Assembly: GCF_051014685.1 (NCBI RefSeq) | Contig: NC_135054.1 | Location: forward strand, 10,606,001-10,670,000 | Length of the DNA: 64,000 nucleotides | Direction: 5' to 3' | Source of the DNA: Ptiloglossa arizonensis | Lineage: Eukaryota > Arthropoda > Insecta > Hymenoptera > Colletidae | Shown here: in pieces, positions 23,301 through 35,908 of the stretch | How positions within the stretch are numbered: position 1 is the first letter of the stretch | Layout of the letters: each line of letters starts with the position of its first letter | Notes under the pieces: generated by a model | Seen by the model: the letters and a program-made list of their open reading frames with translations, nothing else | Databases searched by the model: none | What the model was told of the DNA's origin: nothing | Program-made: the position numbers and the translations under genes

Positions 23301-24429
23301 GTGCAACGTACCATTCCAGTAGCGTGTACTGTAATGGGTTAGAAAAGGCTCTTAGCAAGTGCTTTAGGTGGGCGTTTTCGATCGCGATGTAGTACCTTTT
23401 AACCTCGAGAAAAGGCAAAAAGTATCTACCACCTACCTTTTCCTGTTTCTTTTTTTTCTCTCCACCTTCCTTTCCTTCTTTCTATTTACCTTCCTTTAAG
23501 GCATCAACCGTTTCTCGTTTATCCTGTTCCACTTTTCATTTATCTTCTAAAATATTCTCCCTCCCTAATAAATAAAAAATGGTAAACCTTCTACCAGTTT
23601 TTAAATTTTCCCGCACATTTTTCCCCGTTTGTATCGGTCCTACAATATATAAAGATAATAAAGTATGGCTGTAATGTATTTATCCAGCAATTGCAAACTG
23701 TACCGCGGAATGACGGTTTTTTCTTCCCTAACTGGTGCAAGGTATCACGGTCGATTTATCTTTAACTCGTTCGTAATTTGCGTTCGCCAAGAAGGGAGAT
23801 ACGGCCTGAGCTGAACCGAGAATACTGCAGGCTGACGCTTTAAGTGCATTCGATCGCGGTGTAATAGCTTTTAACTACGGAAACAAAGAAAGGTACGATT
23901 ACCACCGACGTACCCTTTCATTCTTCTCCTTCTCGTTCGCGTCTCCTTTCGCTCCTTTTAACTCTTACTTCTCGGGCTTTCGGCATAAAGCGTACACTTG
24001 GCACGCATCCCGAAACTCTCAACGACCGACAGTAGGAGATCGTCAGGTGTTCCCTGAATGTGACCTAATATTTTGCACAGAGCACAACAGAAAGTTTCAC
24101 GAAAGTACGAACATCTGTTCGCAACTACGGTACGCTTACTTTCTACCTTACGACTGAATAGAACTTTCTGTTAATTTCAAATTTCAGATTAATCTGAAGA
24201 AACTCAATTTTCGATCACTAATCGAACTCGTGCGCGCAAATATAAGAAAACAGGAGAGACTGCTTCTCAATGGAATTTCGACGAAGCAATCGGAACTTTT
24301 TAAATAAATCATTCCACTATTAATCAGAATTTTATATCGTACAATGAAAATACGATTTATGAACGTGTACCGTACGATGCGCATATTTCACTCGATGCGA
24401 GACATCTCACTGAAAGAACTTCTTTTACA
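23301..24429. other. gene-free stretch with a pyrimidine tract
   Basis: A long T/C tract (about 23445-23560) is the main feature. No exon is evident after it. Confidence 0.35.
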
Positions 24430-24960
24430 CGGCAGTATAGGCTTTGATCGGCGGCCAATTTAGAATTCGGCCAGAACTGAGAAATCTACGCGAAAAAAAT
24501 ATGTATACTTCGACCGTTGCAGCCTCTTTATTCGTTGTAAAACGGCGACTCTTGGCACCCTTCGTCGCACGAGTTCCTCCACCTTCTCGATCTCCCATGC
24601 AAGGAAACCCCCGTCGTTCACTGTAAAGAAAATCCATGGCGGGTGGTCCCGGCTTCCGGTTTTCCTTCGTCGACCCCCATTCACATTTCCTGCAAAACTG
24701 TTTTCCTGGCAACGGTCTACTGTCGAAGCGATTCTTCGGTGCATTCGCGCGCGTCCATCATCCCCTTTCTTCGCAGCAGGGGGGAGGGTTGGTGCGAAGT
24801 ACGCCCTTCGATAGAACCAGCCACTTCAACCTCCTTGAATCACAGGGACGCACTTTCGGAGCACACGAACGTATAGAGAAGAATAGATTCATAATAGATC
24901 TCGTTCTCGCTTGACAGAGCAGCATTGACCATTCGGTGTCGGTTGTCATTTTGATGCCTC
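24430..24960. other. GC-rich island with overlapping chance frames
   Basis: About 500 bp of raised GC gives open frames in several registers on both strands (up to 95 codons). They contradict each other and show no family features. A regulatory element or unidentified exon remains possible. Confidence 0.2.
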
Positions 24961-25020
24961 ACAGCCAAACTCTTTACAGTCTGTTCTCCCTTTGTGAGGT
25001 TTTCGACACTTCGTACTTCA

Positions 25021-25103
25021 TTTGTACTTTTGTACTTTGAGCTTTACTTGTACTTTTGTACTTTGTGCTTTAATTGTACTTTTTTTTATTTGTACTTTGA
25101 GTA
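25021..25103 (+). repeat. 26-bp imperfect minisatellite, three units
   Basis: TTGTAC-TTTTGTAC-TTTG(A/T)GC-TTTA units repeat nearly three times; the third is disrupted by a T run. It produces the KVQ/STK-like minus frame over the same bases, which is an artefact. Confidence 0.85.
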
Positions 25104-28100
25104 ACCAATTTATGTACCACTTTAATATTCTCGTTACTGATGCAATAGTTTGTAGTAATCGTTCATTGAGCGAAATAAATCTACCTCCAAAGCCAAGTTT
25201 TCTGGATGCAAAGAAGTAAATGTAAATTATTCGATTTGTATATTTTAATAAATTCAAAAATGAATTAATCAAATTCTTGGATTTCTCACGGTAGCTTTCG
25301 ATAGAATGCACAACTATGGTCTTCAAAGCGAAGATAGTGACCTATTTATCGTACGAAATAAACGCTGTCCTTTGTTTAAAATAAATTGGCTACTGTCGTT
25401 ACTATAAGAACCGTTGCTTTGTATTCTATCGAATCCGGAAATATTGAAAATAATACGCTGTTCTGTAACGTAAAGCGTCTATGGAAATTAAGAGAAGAAA
25501 TAGAAGACCTTTTACTTATTAATTTCGAGCAGAAATATTTTACTCGCTATTTTGAAACAGAAATATAATCTTCGCACGAAATTTGATTCGCTTGGTTTCT
25601 AAATACCTACTTCGAGGCACGGAGGTATCCAACTAAGCAGAAATTACCGCGCTTGCTTTTACGTAGATTTATATCCTCGGCAAGTAGTACGTCTAGGAAA
25701 TATTAATCCGAAGTAATGTATCGAATCCTAGTTGATGCTACGGTTTCAAGGCCGTTGAACGTACGCCAAACACGATGCAATCGCTTTAACTTTTACTTTG
25801 CGCATCGTATCGTGTACCTTTCGCTGCTTCGTAAATACTAATAAAAGTGCGAGGGTGTAGGTTGCGTCTGAAATAAATTGAACCAGCCGCGGACACGAAG
25901 CCACTCTTGACGAACGTTCGTGTAAATTTCTGATGCACGTTGGCCATGCACTCGTCAGGGGAAAGTTCCGAAAGAACGAAAAAAGCGTCCCGCGTAACGA
26001 TAATATTGTAAATTTGTCTTCAAATGCCGCCAACAACGCATTAAAGTGCGGTAAAATCACGATCACCAAGTTAATTGCCTATGTTCGATAAAATGCTCCG
26101 TTTTCGTCAACAGGATCCAATAAAATTGAACTGTAGCACAGCGACTCCGAACCGATCTATCGAGTTGTAATATATCGATTACGCTACGCAATAGACGTTG
26201 AATGATGCACTCTATTGAAACCTAATGAAATGTAGCTGCCCAGTTAATAGCTAATACGTTTATTGAATATAAGCATAGCTAAAATTATATACGATCGTTT
26301 GCACCCGATTCTGTGTACAATTATACGTAGCGAATTGTTTAATTTTACGGTATAAATCCATTACTGTAAAGTAATTTAATAAAATTAATTAAACAACTAA
26401 CAATTAGAGAGGAAAGAAATATTAAATTTTATCGAAATGGTTAAAAGTCATTGGCAAAATGAACAGGAGATCGGATGTACTTTTTAGTACAATACTGTCA
26501 TTAAAACTCACACTGTATTTAAGAATTGATTGGATTCAAAAGTTGAAAAGGCTAACGTTCGTGATAATCCACAGTTAATAAGAAATTTTCTCACGTAGCT
26601 ATAAGAAACACCTCTTTTCAAACGATTGTCATCTTACGTGCTCGGTAATGGTGCCATTTACCTTATACGTTTAACGAAAAACAGATCCTTTGTGTTGCCA
26701 AAACTGATATTACAGCCACCATCCAGATAGTTGATGCCGTTACTATCTTTGTATCAAACCCTTATTATAAGAGTGTATAAACCACAGCTGCTGTGTGTCA
26801 CCTCGTTACCGCTCGCTTTCGAAGGTTGTTAAGAGTAGATAATGCGCTGCACTCCAGGGACTCGAACACTACGTGGTGTAGCTGTTCCGACGGGTCTAAT
26901 GTTGCTTTTATCGTGACGATAAATCAAAATGCTCAACCAAAAGCCGAATTACTTTGCCGCGAACAACTACGCTGACGGAAAATGAATACAAATGGTGGTG
27001 ACTTGGGGACGAATAGCCTTTGCTATGAAACTTACTATCGTCGCAGCTCGTTTAATATTTGCAAAGGGATCCTCATAAATGTGCATCGTGGTCTTCAATT
27101 TGTTTATTTTTTAATTAAGTTCGATACTGAATTAATTAGTATCGAATTAATTAATAGTAAATTTCTATATTCAATAGAATGCACATATTTTTACAAAAAT
27201 AATTCCAAAGTGGAGATAACCACAACTTTTAAAGATTGAAGATCCTTGTGCAATAATAGGATTCCAGTCCCATATATTTGTCCGTAAAACAATTCCAAAA
27301 ATTATTAAATGTGCTTAACTGATCTTTCTCAATCTTTTTCGATGTAAAGTATTATATAATAAAAAAGTTATGTAATACTGAAGTACACATGGAAAGAGGA
27401 CAATATAAATGCAAATGTTCGCTGCTGTGTCTGTTTCGGAGCAATGTGGAAGGCGAAAATTATTTATGAAAGGACAATAGAACTTTAATAAATCTAATCT
27501 TGATAATTGCACGAGAACCTAGTTCATTGTATTGTATTAATAGGTGGAAAGGATTGTCACTTATCAACTTGCTGAGTGACATGTCCTTTGTTTGAAACAA
27601 AAGCGTATCGTGTTAAAACCCTAACGACCGAATAAGAACGAACTATGGGTAGTGGGTATATACTTTATATACGGTGACAGAAATTCGTGTCAATTGAGGG
27701 TTATACATATAATGCCCTAGACAGTACGCTTTCTTCTTCTCGAGCCTCGTCTCAGTCCCTGTGTTAAAACGTTTAACAGCTTTATTCATTCTCAACACAT
27801 ATCCTAAAGTAAACATTGGATACACACTAATAAATATATTAAATTAATAATCTGTTATAAACTCTAAATATTGTAGATCTCTTGTCAGTGCATTGTTCCC
27901 GTTGCATAGAAACTCATTGTGTCTACGTTAGTTTCTGACTCAGGTTATAAGTATCAAAAATTTACAACGGTATGTAATTAATAAATAATTGTTTATTGCA
28001 GCTCTCGCGTAGCCGGTAAGCATTTTATAGGACTCTAGACGGGGACGTTAACCGAGAAGAAAGAGTAGGCGTCAAGGAGGGCGTGTATCCCTAAGTTGGG

Positions 28101-28557
28101 GTATACAAATGGAGCTCCTTGTTACGAAATTGGTTACCTCGATCATTATCTCGATACTTTCAGCCCCGTTTTCCTGCGATTATCAACGTTCTTCTGTATT
28201 TAATTGCAAACGATCGTAACCTACACCTTAAACAACTGTACACTTCTACGTCCTATTTAATAGATTTTATTCTTAGCTGAAAACTTTTAGTTACAAGCAT
28301 ACGCTACAAATAATTGTTTTATTTTAATTACAATTTCTTAAATATTTTATAATTACGTAACGGTGCATAATTTATTTTCAAATCATATTTTATATACACA
28401 AACTATTGTAGATAATAATAATCTTTCTTAAAAATTGTATAATAAGAATATCACATATTCTTCATTGTTTTTATGTAAATACATACTTATTAAATTGTTA
28501 TATGGATTCAAAAAACGATATATAAAATACATATTACGATCGTTTAGAAAATTCAAT
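25104..28557. other. AT-rich gene-free stretch
   Basis: No convincing gene in 3.4 kb. The minus frame at 25746-26069 and + frames near 26793-27239 have no recognisable features. A 44-bp hairpin lies at 27111-27154. Confidence 0.35.
27111..27154. repeat. AT-rich hairpin, 17 paired positions
   Basis: TTCGATACT (27120-27128) pairs with AGTATCGAA (27138-27146) around a 9-nt loop. The stem continues outward 8 more pairs after a single bulged G at 27119. It could extrude as a cruciform or form a small RNA hairpin. Confidence 0.7.
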
Positions 28558-28581
28558 AAAAAAAAAAACAAACAAACAAAC
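28558..28581 (+). repeat. poly-A followed by CAAA repeats
   Basis: About 11 A residues then three CAAA units. It resembles the tail of a retroposed sequence, but no retrotransposon body is recognisable upstream. Confidence 0.5.
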
Positions 28582-30303
28582 GTGAACGCTTAACAAAGAT
28601 AAAAGTCCCTTTGTGTAATAACATGTTACCTATAACCATATTTGACGCTATGGGCAACGTTTATGTCGTGCAGCAATTACGTAAGATTGTTGCAACGGGG
28701 AAGAAATTTAAATTACTGCTAAGACAGCGTGAACGATAATAACGGATGCAGATAAATTCTCCCCTATTACCGGAATCGAATTTCCGTTCATTATTCATGA
28801 AATCGTTGATCGATGCCTGTACACTTTATTATGCCACTAAACTGTAAGTTTCGTAATACGCAGGGGCCGATATTAAAACTTTGAATAGAATCTCTCGCTG
28901 CACCTTGACGAAACTACTTAAGAGAGCCATATTAAAGATCGAATGTCTTTCAAAGGAAGAAGAATACGAAATAATTCCTTCGGCTAGGAGTGTATAAGTA
29001 CACAATAGACATAAAAGTTTTTCAAACAATAGAATCATTCAGCCTCTCCTGAACATCTTCCCGGACGGTCAATGAGCGCTCGACGTCCCCTAAGTAGATA
29101 CTGTGTGCCCAACCATGATCTACAGGTTACCCCAAATTACGTGGACCTATTTCGAGAAAAACCATTTCTGTTTACGCAGTCTCTTTGTGCGTATAGTTTT
29201 ACGATTGTTTAGGTAACAGTCGCGACAAACAAAGGGAAATGCTATCTAGCGAGAGTGGATTAAATTTTTAACAAACCCATGGATAAATAAAGTTTGAAAT
29301 TTCTTTTATATCCTGGAAACCGTGGAAAATATAAACAATCAAAGACAAAATGAACGGATCATACTTTGTACTTGGAAACTTCGTACCGTGTGCAAAACGA
29401 GAACTAAGAATTTTTAAAGTTTATTAAATAAACGATATTATTGGAAAAATTAAAAAATTACGATATTTTATGCGAGAGCTTTACAAGATTATTCTTGTAA
29501 TTTCGCAGAAAATTTGTCTTGTAGAAAAAATAAAAGTATTTGGAAATTCATTCCGATCCAATCTTTATTTTCAGTTATATAGGAGCTTGGTTGTTGTACA
29601 ATTTTGAAAAGAAATACTAGAAATGACAAAAGAATATTTACTTTTTTAATTATGTTGCTTCATTAGTATGGGATGACAATTTATTAAAATGTTTAATAAA
29701 ACAGAGAAATTACGAATTAATATTCAAACTAAGTAATAAGTGACTGAACTTGCAAAACTACATATCAGATGTCCTTGCAAGAAATCATTATGCTCAAATT
29801 CCGCAAAATTTCCACAACGAATTTACCAAGAATTCTTTCCCATGGATTCTCGATCTGTCACATTATGCAATAAAAGTTACAACGTTCCGCGAAAACAAAA
29901 CCTTATCCGAAGAAAAACTAAAGAGAGATTCACAGACCCCCGTCACATTTGTGGCTGCCGTAGAAACCAATCTTTCACGAGTATTGCATTAAGGTGAAGG
30001 GGAACATCTAACGAGATCTCTTCAAAAATAACTTATGCTGGGAAAAATTTCAGCCGTCGCTTCTCCAGCGATGTTATTACCAGCGAATAATTTGTTGGCG
30101 ACGCTTCGCCATAAAGTAGCACGTTATAAGAGGTCTGGAAAAATATGCCGGGATTCTAATATCGCGAGCAAGCAGACGTTTCGGTTCTCGTCCTCATCCC
30201 TGGGCACATAAGTTCGATACCGTGCCGTGCCTTCATCGAATCTTTGTCGAACCAATATATCCTCGTGGCTCCATTCACGTAGTGATAAGCTCTGCCTGTA
30301 TTC
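28582..30303. other. AT-rich gene-free stretch
   Basis: Two overlapping + frames at 29740-29997 and short minus frames have no recognisable features. Confidence 0.35.
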
Positions 30304-30624
30304 ATGTGTAAATACTCCTTTCTTCTTCTTATATATTCTTCCGTCTTTCTCTGTTGGGCTACAGACATTGCCGGAGAGTTCACGACTGCTTTGCTCTCCT
30401 TCGGGACAACAAGCCGGTATTTGGTGTTCCATTATTTTCTTCGACGGGAATACTTGATTGTTTGCTTCTCTTTCATCGAAATTGCAAAATTACTTCCTCA
30501 GAATCCAATTTTGTACTTGGTATCCTACCTCGGATCATGGGATTCTGTTGCTGAATATTTAACGTCTGAACGGAAATTCATAAGGAAATGTAAAAATGAT
30601 TATTATCATTTTGCACCAGACTAA
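30304..30624 (+). CDS. ATG-started frame with signal-like N-terminus, doubtful
   Basis: A true ATG opens 106 codons to a TAA. The first ~20 residues (MCKYSFLLLIYSSVFLCWA) look like a signal peptide, and the rest is weakly hydrophobic with no domain I know. The hydrophobic start is encoded by a T/C-rich run that ends in TGGGCTACAG at about 30363. The same bases therefore read equally well as a splice acceptor tract. Two other + frames overlap it. Length is within chance expectation. Confidence 0.12.
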   Translation: MCKYSFLLLIYSSVFLCWATDIAGEFTTALLSFGTTSRYLVFHYFLRREYLIVCFSFIEIAKLLPQNPILYLVSYLGSWDSVAEYLTSERKFIRKCKNDYYHFAPD

Positions 30625-31847
30625 AACTGTGAAATCGTTCTATCTCCCAATTTTCATAAGATTTTGATTCGATTAAGAAATACGTATGAAATCGTTGCTT
30701 CAAATGGAAACGAAATAATCAAAGGAATTTAAATTTCAAGATGTATCTTAAGTATCGCATTGACGATTTCTGAAACCGTGTTTACAGATTTATATAGCTT
30801 TTCTGTATTATGTAACATGGTTTATAATCGAAGGCTTCTTATTGTTAGTATGGATGGTGTAAAGTAACGAAACCTAGTATATAAGTCGCTCTTATTTGTA
30901 CATTGAATAGTTTTGCTATGTATTTATTAAGTAAGTGTAATTAAATATTAGGTCATAACCTAAAATTGATAGAGGAGTTTCTGTAATGTATTATTAAATT
31001 GAATAAGAGAATCTTTTACTGACTTTACATACGTCAACCGATCTTAATACTTCTCATGTCTCGAACAAAAATTATTATAATTTTTGTAACGGAAGTAAAA
31101 TTAATTTTTTCTTTTTATTTGGAAATAAAACAAAAGCTGTTGCACTCATATTTCTTGCAAGTATTTGTAAACCTAATCTCTTAGATTATTTAATTTTATA
31201 TTAATGTATAAAGAGAACTCGCACTGCAGCTTGGAAACGTTTAATAAAATGTTTCGATAGACGTAATAATTTTAGATTTAGTTTGCACTGTTCTTGTTTG
31301 AAGGCAAAACAAAAAAGAAGTATTGAAATTGAACATTATGATGCTACAACAAAGTACTTATAGTTTGAAATAAGGAATACCTGTGCACCCTTGAATGATT
31401 CATGTGCAAAGAATTTCATGGCCGTGAGCAAAATGTTTTATACCTCTCGTTTCGCTCATTTGTATCTACCGGATTAAAATTGAACCTTCAATATTGTTGC
31501 GCGTTTAGAAAGACTCCTTACCCGTAAAATTAATTATAAAAGCGAAATTATTCACGAGATGCAAACCAGTACGCATCGTAAACTCGTGGTAGCGGTGAAA
31601 ACTGAAACCTTTCCGACCATAATTTATTAGCTAAACCTCTAAATTAAAATCTAAGTCGATGTTGGAAAGCTTCAGAATGCTTTTCATTAGCGTAAGTGGC
31701 GAAGTTACGTAACATATGAAGTGATATCAAAATGATTGTGTTACTCGCTCCAAGCGCTACATTATATTCTTTTCTAATTAAAATATACTGCGGCAACAAA
31801 AAAATATCATAATCAAATGCATCCTCCCTTCCTTGAAGCATTCGAGT
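30625..31847. other. AT-rich stretch, nothing recognised
   Basis: A small palindrome TTAGGTCATAACCTAA lies near 30950; otherwise nothing seen. Confidence 0.4.
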
Positions 31848-31897
31848 TTAAATCAAACTTTGACTGTTGTTGATTTTAAAAAGTCTCGTTAATACCG
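31848..31897 (+). repeat. dispersed repeat fragment, copy 2
   Basis: Same orientation match to 6566-6615, with AAATCAAACTTTGACTGT identical in both and a similar TTTTAAAAxxTCTCGTTA block after it. Confidence 0.4.
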
Positions 31898-31899
31898 AC

Positions 31900-32690
31900 G
31901 ATTATATCGAGATGTTCGTGGCATAATCTTCGGGCCAGTAACGAGAGAAAAAAAATCGTGCAATACATTACGGGGACCGAGGGCAATCGCGAGAATAATT
32001 TGAGGCAATTATAATAAAATTTCTTGCCGGAGATAAACTTTGGAAATTAAAAATCTGGTATAATATTCCTTCGTAATAACAGCTAGCTGCGCTTTCATCA
32101 TTTAAATGGCGAGTCTCGGGCGTCGTATTAATATTACATTAAGCGTGTTCTCGTGCGCCTTGTACTCCGAGTGTCCTGAAAATTGCGCACACGAGGTACA
32201 CGTGCGTGAGATGACATACAACCCCGACGAAATAGAAAATTAATGTTCGATGAAGGTCATAAATGCATTTTTACCGAATAATCAGCGTCATCCGAAAAGA
32301 AGCAAGCAAGAAGACGAAATTTAATTCAACCTTCTCTCGCTTTCCCTCCCTGCCCGTATCCACGGGCCTCTCTCACTTTATTCTCCTTTTTCTCCGATGA
32401 AATCGTTCTCCCTGAATATATACTCGTGAAAAAAATGCAAGTCGGCCTTGAACAGCGGCCGAATAAAAATGCAAGAAACGCTCGTACCTCGTTTGCGTTA
32501 AACGTAGCCACCCACGACGAAACACACGAATTTATAATTTGCATTAACTCGGAAAACGAAAGTGGACGGTGCACCGCGGCGTCCGGTTCGGCCGTGCTGC
32601 AATTTTTTTCTGGTCCCTGAATTATCGTGAAAGCTCGGAATTGTGTATTCGAATCTGATCCCACTTACGCGAAAATGTACGCGCAGGAGA
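31900..32690. promoter_or_regulatory. GC-elevated block, candidate regulatory region
   Basis: About 800 bp of mixed AT-rich homeodomain-like cores (ATTTAAAT, TATTAATATT) and CpG-rich spacers, much like the block at 9841-10330. The 112-codon minus frame at 32326-32664 lacks an ATG start. No exon is convincing. Confidence 0.2.
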
Positions 32691-33286
32691 ACAGACGTTT
32701 AAAAATGCTTTGTCTCTTGACTCGTATATTATGCACTTTGTTTATCGCTGCGAACATTATTCACGTAAGCGTGTTTGAAGATATAATTGGAGGAATATAA
32801 ATTTTCTCTCCTCTTTTTAGATCACCGGATCAGCTGGTGGTAAAATAATTCAATTTGATCTCACAAAGCTCCTTAATTGTTCTAAAATTAAGAAGAAATT
32901 AATCTAACCGAGAAGAAATTAACTCTGTTGAGAAACAATAAAAAAGTCGTTCCATTCCGCAAAGACATAAATCTGTTCGGTAGTGTATAATAAATAAAGT
33001 AAAACAAAAAAGGAGAAAATAAGAGGAAAGGGAGGACCGAACAAACTAAAATGATAGAATTGTATTTACTTCGCTGATTTCAGTATTGACGAGCGTGATT
33101 TGATATTACTTTACGTGCATGACTTTGCCAAGTTTGAGAAGATTAGTTTTTTCAAGCTTTCAGACAATCCTATCGATACGAGTTTCCCTGTATTTCACTG
33201 TTTTCTTCGCACGTTCATAAAAAATGTATAAGACACGATTATGATTAATCAAAATGATGATTCGTTAAACAATATTTATGTTTCGA
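32691..33286. other. AT-rich stretch, nothing recognised
   Basis: No gene seen. Confidence 0.4.
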
Positions 33287-33539
33287 ATATCACTATACAT
33301 AGATCGTTAATATTAAAAAAAATGTTCACAAAATAATGCTAACAAATATTTACGAATACACGTGTGTCGTGAATTATTGAACGACTCGTCTTTTGCATAT
33401 GGTTTGAGCAGTTGATATCACTATACATAGATAGTTAATATTTAAAAAATGTTCACAAAATAATGCTAACAAATATTTACGAATACACGTGTGTCGTCAA
33501 TTATTGAACGACTCGTATTTTGCATATGGTTTAAGCAGT
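33287..33539 (+). repeat. 128-bp tandem duplication, recent
   Basis: Copy 1 (33287-33414) and copy 2 (33415-33539) begin ATATCACTATACATAGAT and end near TTTxAGCAGT. They differ at only a few single bases plus a one-base change in an A run. Each copy carries ACACGTGTGTCGT, an E-box-like CACGTG. High identity means a recent event. Confidence 0.95.
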
Positions 33540-34583
33540 AGCCGTCTATCCGATATACGTTAATAATTCACTTTAGCGTATCGCAGTTCGAAACTAGAGT
33601 TCGTACCACGTAAGGGGGCCGATACTGAGGGCCTAAATCCCAGGTGGAAATTCCCTATGATTTCGTTAAAGCAAGTATTCACCGGTTCCATGTACGTGAA
33701 GTTACGTAATGCGGTTGCAGCTCGAACGAACCGCTCTATTCGAAAGAGACGAAAGTCGGAAAGAGACGAAGGCGCGGCTATGTACCGCGCGATTCTAAGA
33801 AGGAATTCGCATTTTTATGGTACGTGCACTGTTCAGGCAATTTATTATTTAAACGCAAACGAGGTTCGTGCACTTTCCTCCACCTTATTTATCGGTGTTC
33901 CTAACGTTAGTTTACCGACGTTAATTATCTGACAATATGAAAACAGTGCAAGATTCATCGCAACTTGTTAATACATTACATCGGTGATTTGCAATAAATA
34001 TTATACAAGAGACAGTTAAAATAAGTATATTTTATTTTCAAAAATAAAATTAATACTTTCCGCAATCTCTTGTTTATTAGAAAAGTCTCTTGTTTATGGA
34101 AAAATGAAAAACTTGGAAGAAATTACTAATGATAGAAATTACGTGTATCACACGTTCTTCTTACACTCATGTACTACCTTGTACCTACTATTTTGACTCG
34201 TCGATACTACGAGGAAAACGTTATTGATTTCAAACGAATCCACAAGATAATTTCAAGTCTCTACGAAAGATAATTGCTGTCACGGTGATTTATTTAACGT
34301 CTACATTTCATGGGGTTTCGACCGTTCATAAGAACAGTTTATCGCTGAATGATAATCGTTTTTATCGAAACTATGCGTTGGCGAATATTCTGAGGTCTCT
34401 CCGTGCTTTCATCAAAACTATTCTGAATAACATTAAGTCCAACTTCCGCCTCGGTCTTGAGTCCAACCCGCAAGAGGAATAAGAATCCCGGAAGAAAAGA
34501 GAGCAAGCACGAGAAAGAGAGCTACTTCGAAGGCGAGCGAGTTTCACCGTAATATTCGGGATACTTGAAGATATTTTCAAAGG
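33540..34583. other. mixed stretch, nothing recognised
   Basis: The + frame at 33657-33932 has no protein family features. The rest is AT-rich. Confidence 0.35.
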
Positions 34584-34982
34584 ATGGGCTCGTGTCCAGC
34601 AGCTGAGAGGGAGAACGCCGGACCAGCAAAGTGTAGAAGCGGGACAGCAGACACAGACATCGCGTCCCGATCTCTATTCTGCTCTAGGACCTCTCGATGG
34701 CTTCTCTCGTATGTCCACACGAACTCACGTGTGCGCATTTGTGAATACACACGAGCGTATTATATACCTACTTACGCATGCGTATCTGTCACCCTGTATC
34801 GTGTACATTCCCATTTCTTTCCTTCTTCCGTACCCCCTTGCATTTCTAACTCCATTTGCGTATGCCAATTCATGAATAAGAATTATTGTTTTAATTTGCT
34901 GGTATACGTTGCAAGCGTACAAACAAACGATAATTATTATTATCATTTACGAGGAAACTATATAATTCATATTCCAATTTAA
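34584..34982 (+). CDS. longest ATG-started frame in window, probably chance
   Basis: A true ATG opens 132 codons. The product mixes a small-residue-rich start, a cysteine/tyrosine-rich middle and a C-terminus rich in Y and N, reflecting the falling GC of the DNA rather than a protein fold. No signal peptide, domain or splice context was found. At an assumed GC of about one third I expect of the order of one such frame by chance in 64 kb. It is listed only because it is the longest. Confidence 0.08.
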   Translation: MGSCPAAERENAGPAKCRSGTADTDIASRSLFCSRTSRWLLSYVHTNSRVRICEYTRAYYIPTYACVSVTLYRVHSHFFPSSVPPCISNSICVCQFMNKNYCFNLLVYVASVQTNDNYYYHLRGNYIIHIPI

Positions 34983-35713
34983 TCACCACTGTAATGTCAT
35001 ATTCATTTTCCATCAGTAAGCCTTCGGATGTTTCACAAATATTTTCCTAATATAAACAAGAATAACATTTTTACTCCCCCGATTATACTGAACGCAGAAA
35101 TTATTTCGTTGGTTCAATACATTTTGCAATTTTACATATTTGAATACAATTCATTTCTTGCCTATTGTATTGAATAATTTAGACAGCGATTTAAGTAATT
35201 AAATATGTATACATAGGTACATATTACTATGAACGTTTGGTTAGTTTGAACGACAGCTGTATATTTATGATATCAATGATATCGTAAAATAAATATTAAT
35301 GAAATTGATCACAAACAAGGGACAATGGAAGTTAGTACAGAATACTATACTCACTCCAAGTGGAATCAAGTTATGTAATAGGACAATCTTTGGTTTCAAG
35401 TAACAATTTGTACACCGCATTCGACGCTCGTTCGGTATTGTTTCATCTCGCTCACACCTGTTACATAAAACAAGAGAACTGTTGAAGATTTTCATGTATA
35501 AATCTTGGATAATATTGCCATTATGACAGAATTGTAGTTAGCTTGTTCAGGAGTCTGAGAACGCAATAGTATTCAAGTTAATGCTTTACTTAAAGCTCTA
35601 CCCAAGTCAATGTACCACTTAAGCTCAGTATCGCTGCAGTGCAATACGAGGTAGAATAAATTGGCTTGTCAAGGTCACTGAGAAGCTCATCTTCACTATT
35701 CCTTTTGTTTTCT
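34983..35713. other. AT-rich stretch, nothing recognised
   Basis: No gene seen. Confidence 0.4.
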
Positions 35714-35908
35714 CTACCCCTCCATCTCTAGTCTTGTCACGCAAACTTGCAGGTAGGTACACGCTTTCTGTCTCTTAAAGAAGAGATGTAAGCTGCACAT
35801 CTTAAAGGTAGAAGTCTTATCCGACATGAGATACAGTAGAAGTGTCCCAAAGCAGTCAATCAAAATTAATTCGACTGTAGTAGCAAAATACTGTACTGCA
35901 ACCAAATA
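35714..35908 (+). repeat. diverged dispersed repeat, copy B
   Basis: Partner of 23005-23197. It starts in a pyrimidine-rich run (TCTACCCCTCCATCTCTAG) and closes with CTGCAACCAAATA. Stops interrupt the frame that is open in copy A. Confidence 0.6.

Noticed and set aside
24425..24914. Cluster of overlapping frames on both strands
   Set aside because: They contradict each other and follow local GC. No domain or splice context supports any one of them.
28002..28015. 14-nt microexon between TTTATTGCAG and GTAAGC
   Set aside because: Both sites match consensus, but such pairs occur often by chance and no flanking exons are known.
29372..29393. Resemblance to miR-276 (AACTTCGTACCGTG)
   Set aside because: The mature-like stretch has several differences and there is no complementary arm upstream to form the hairpin.
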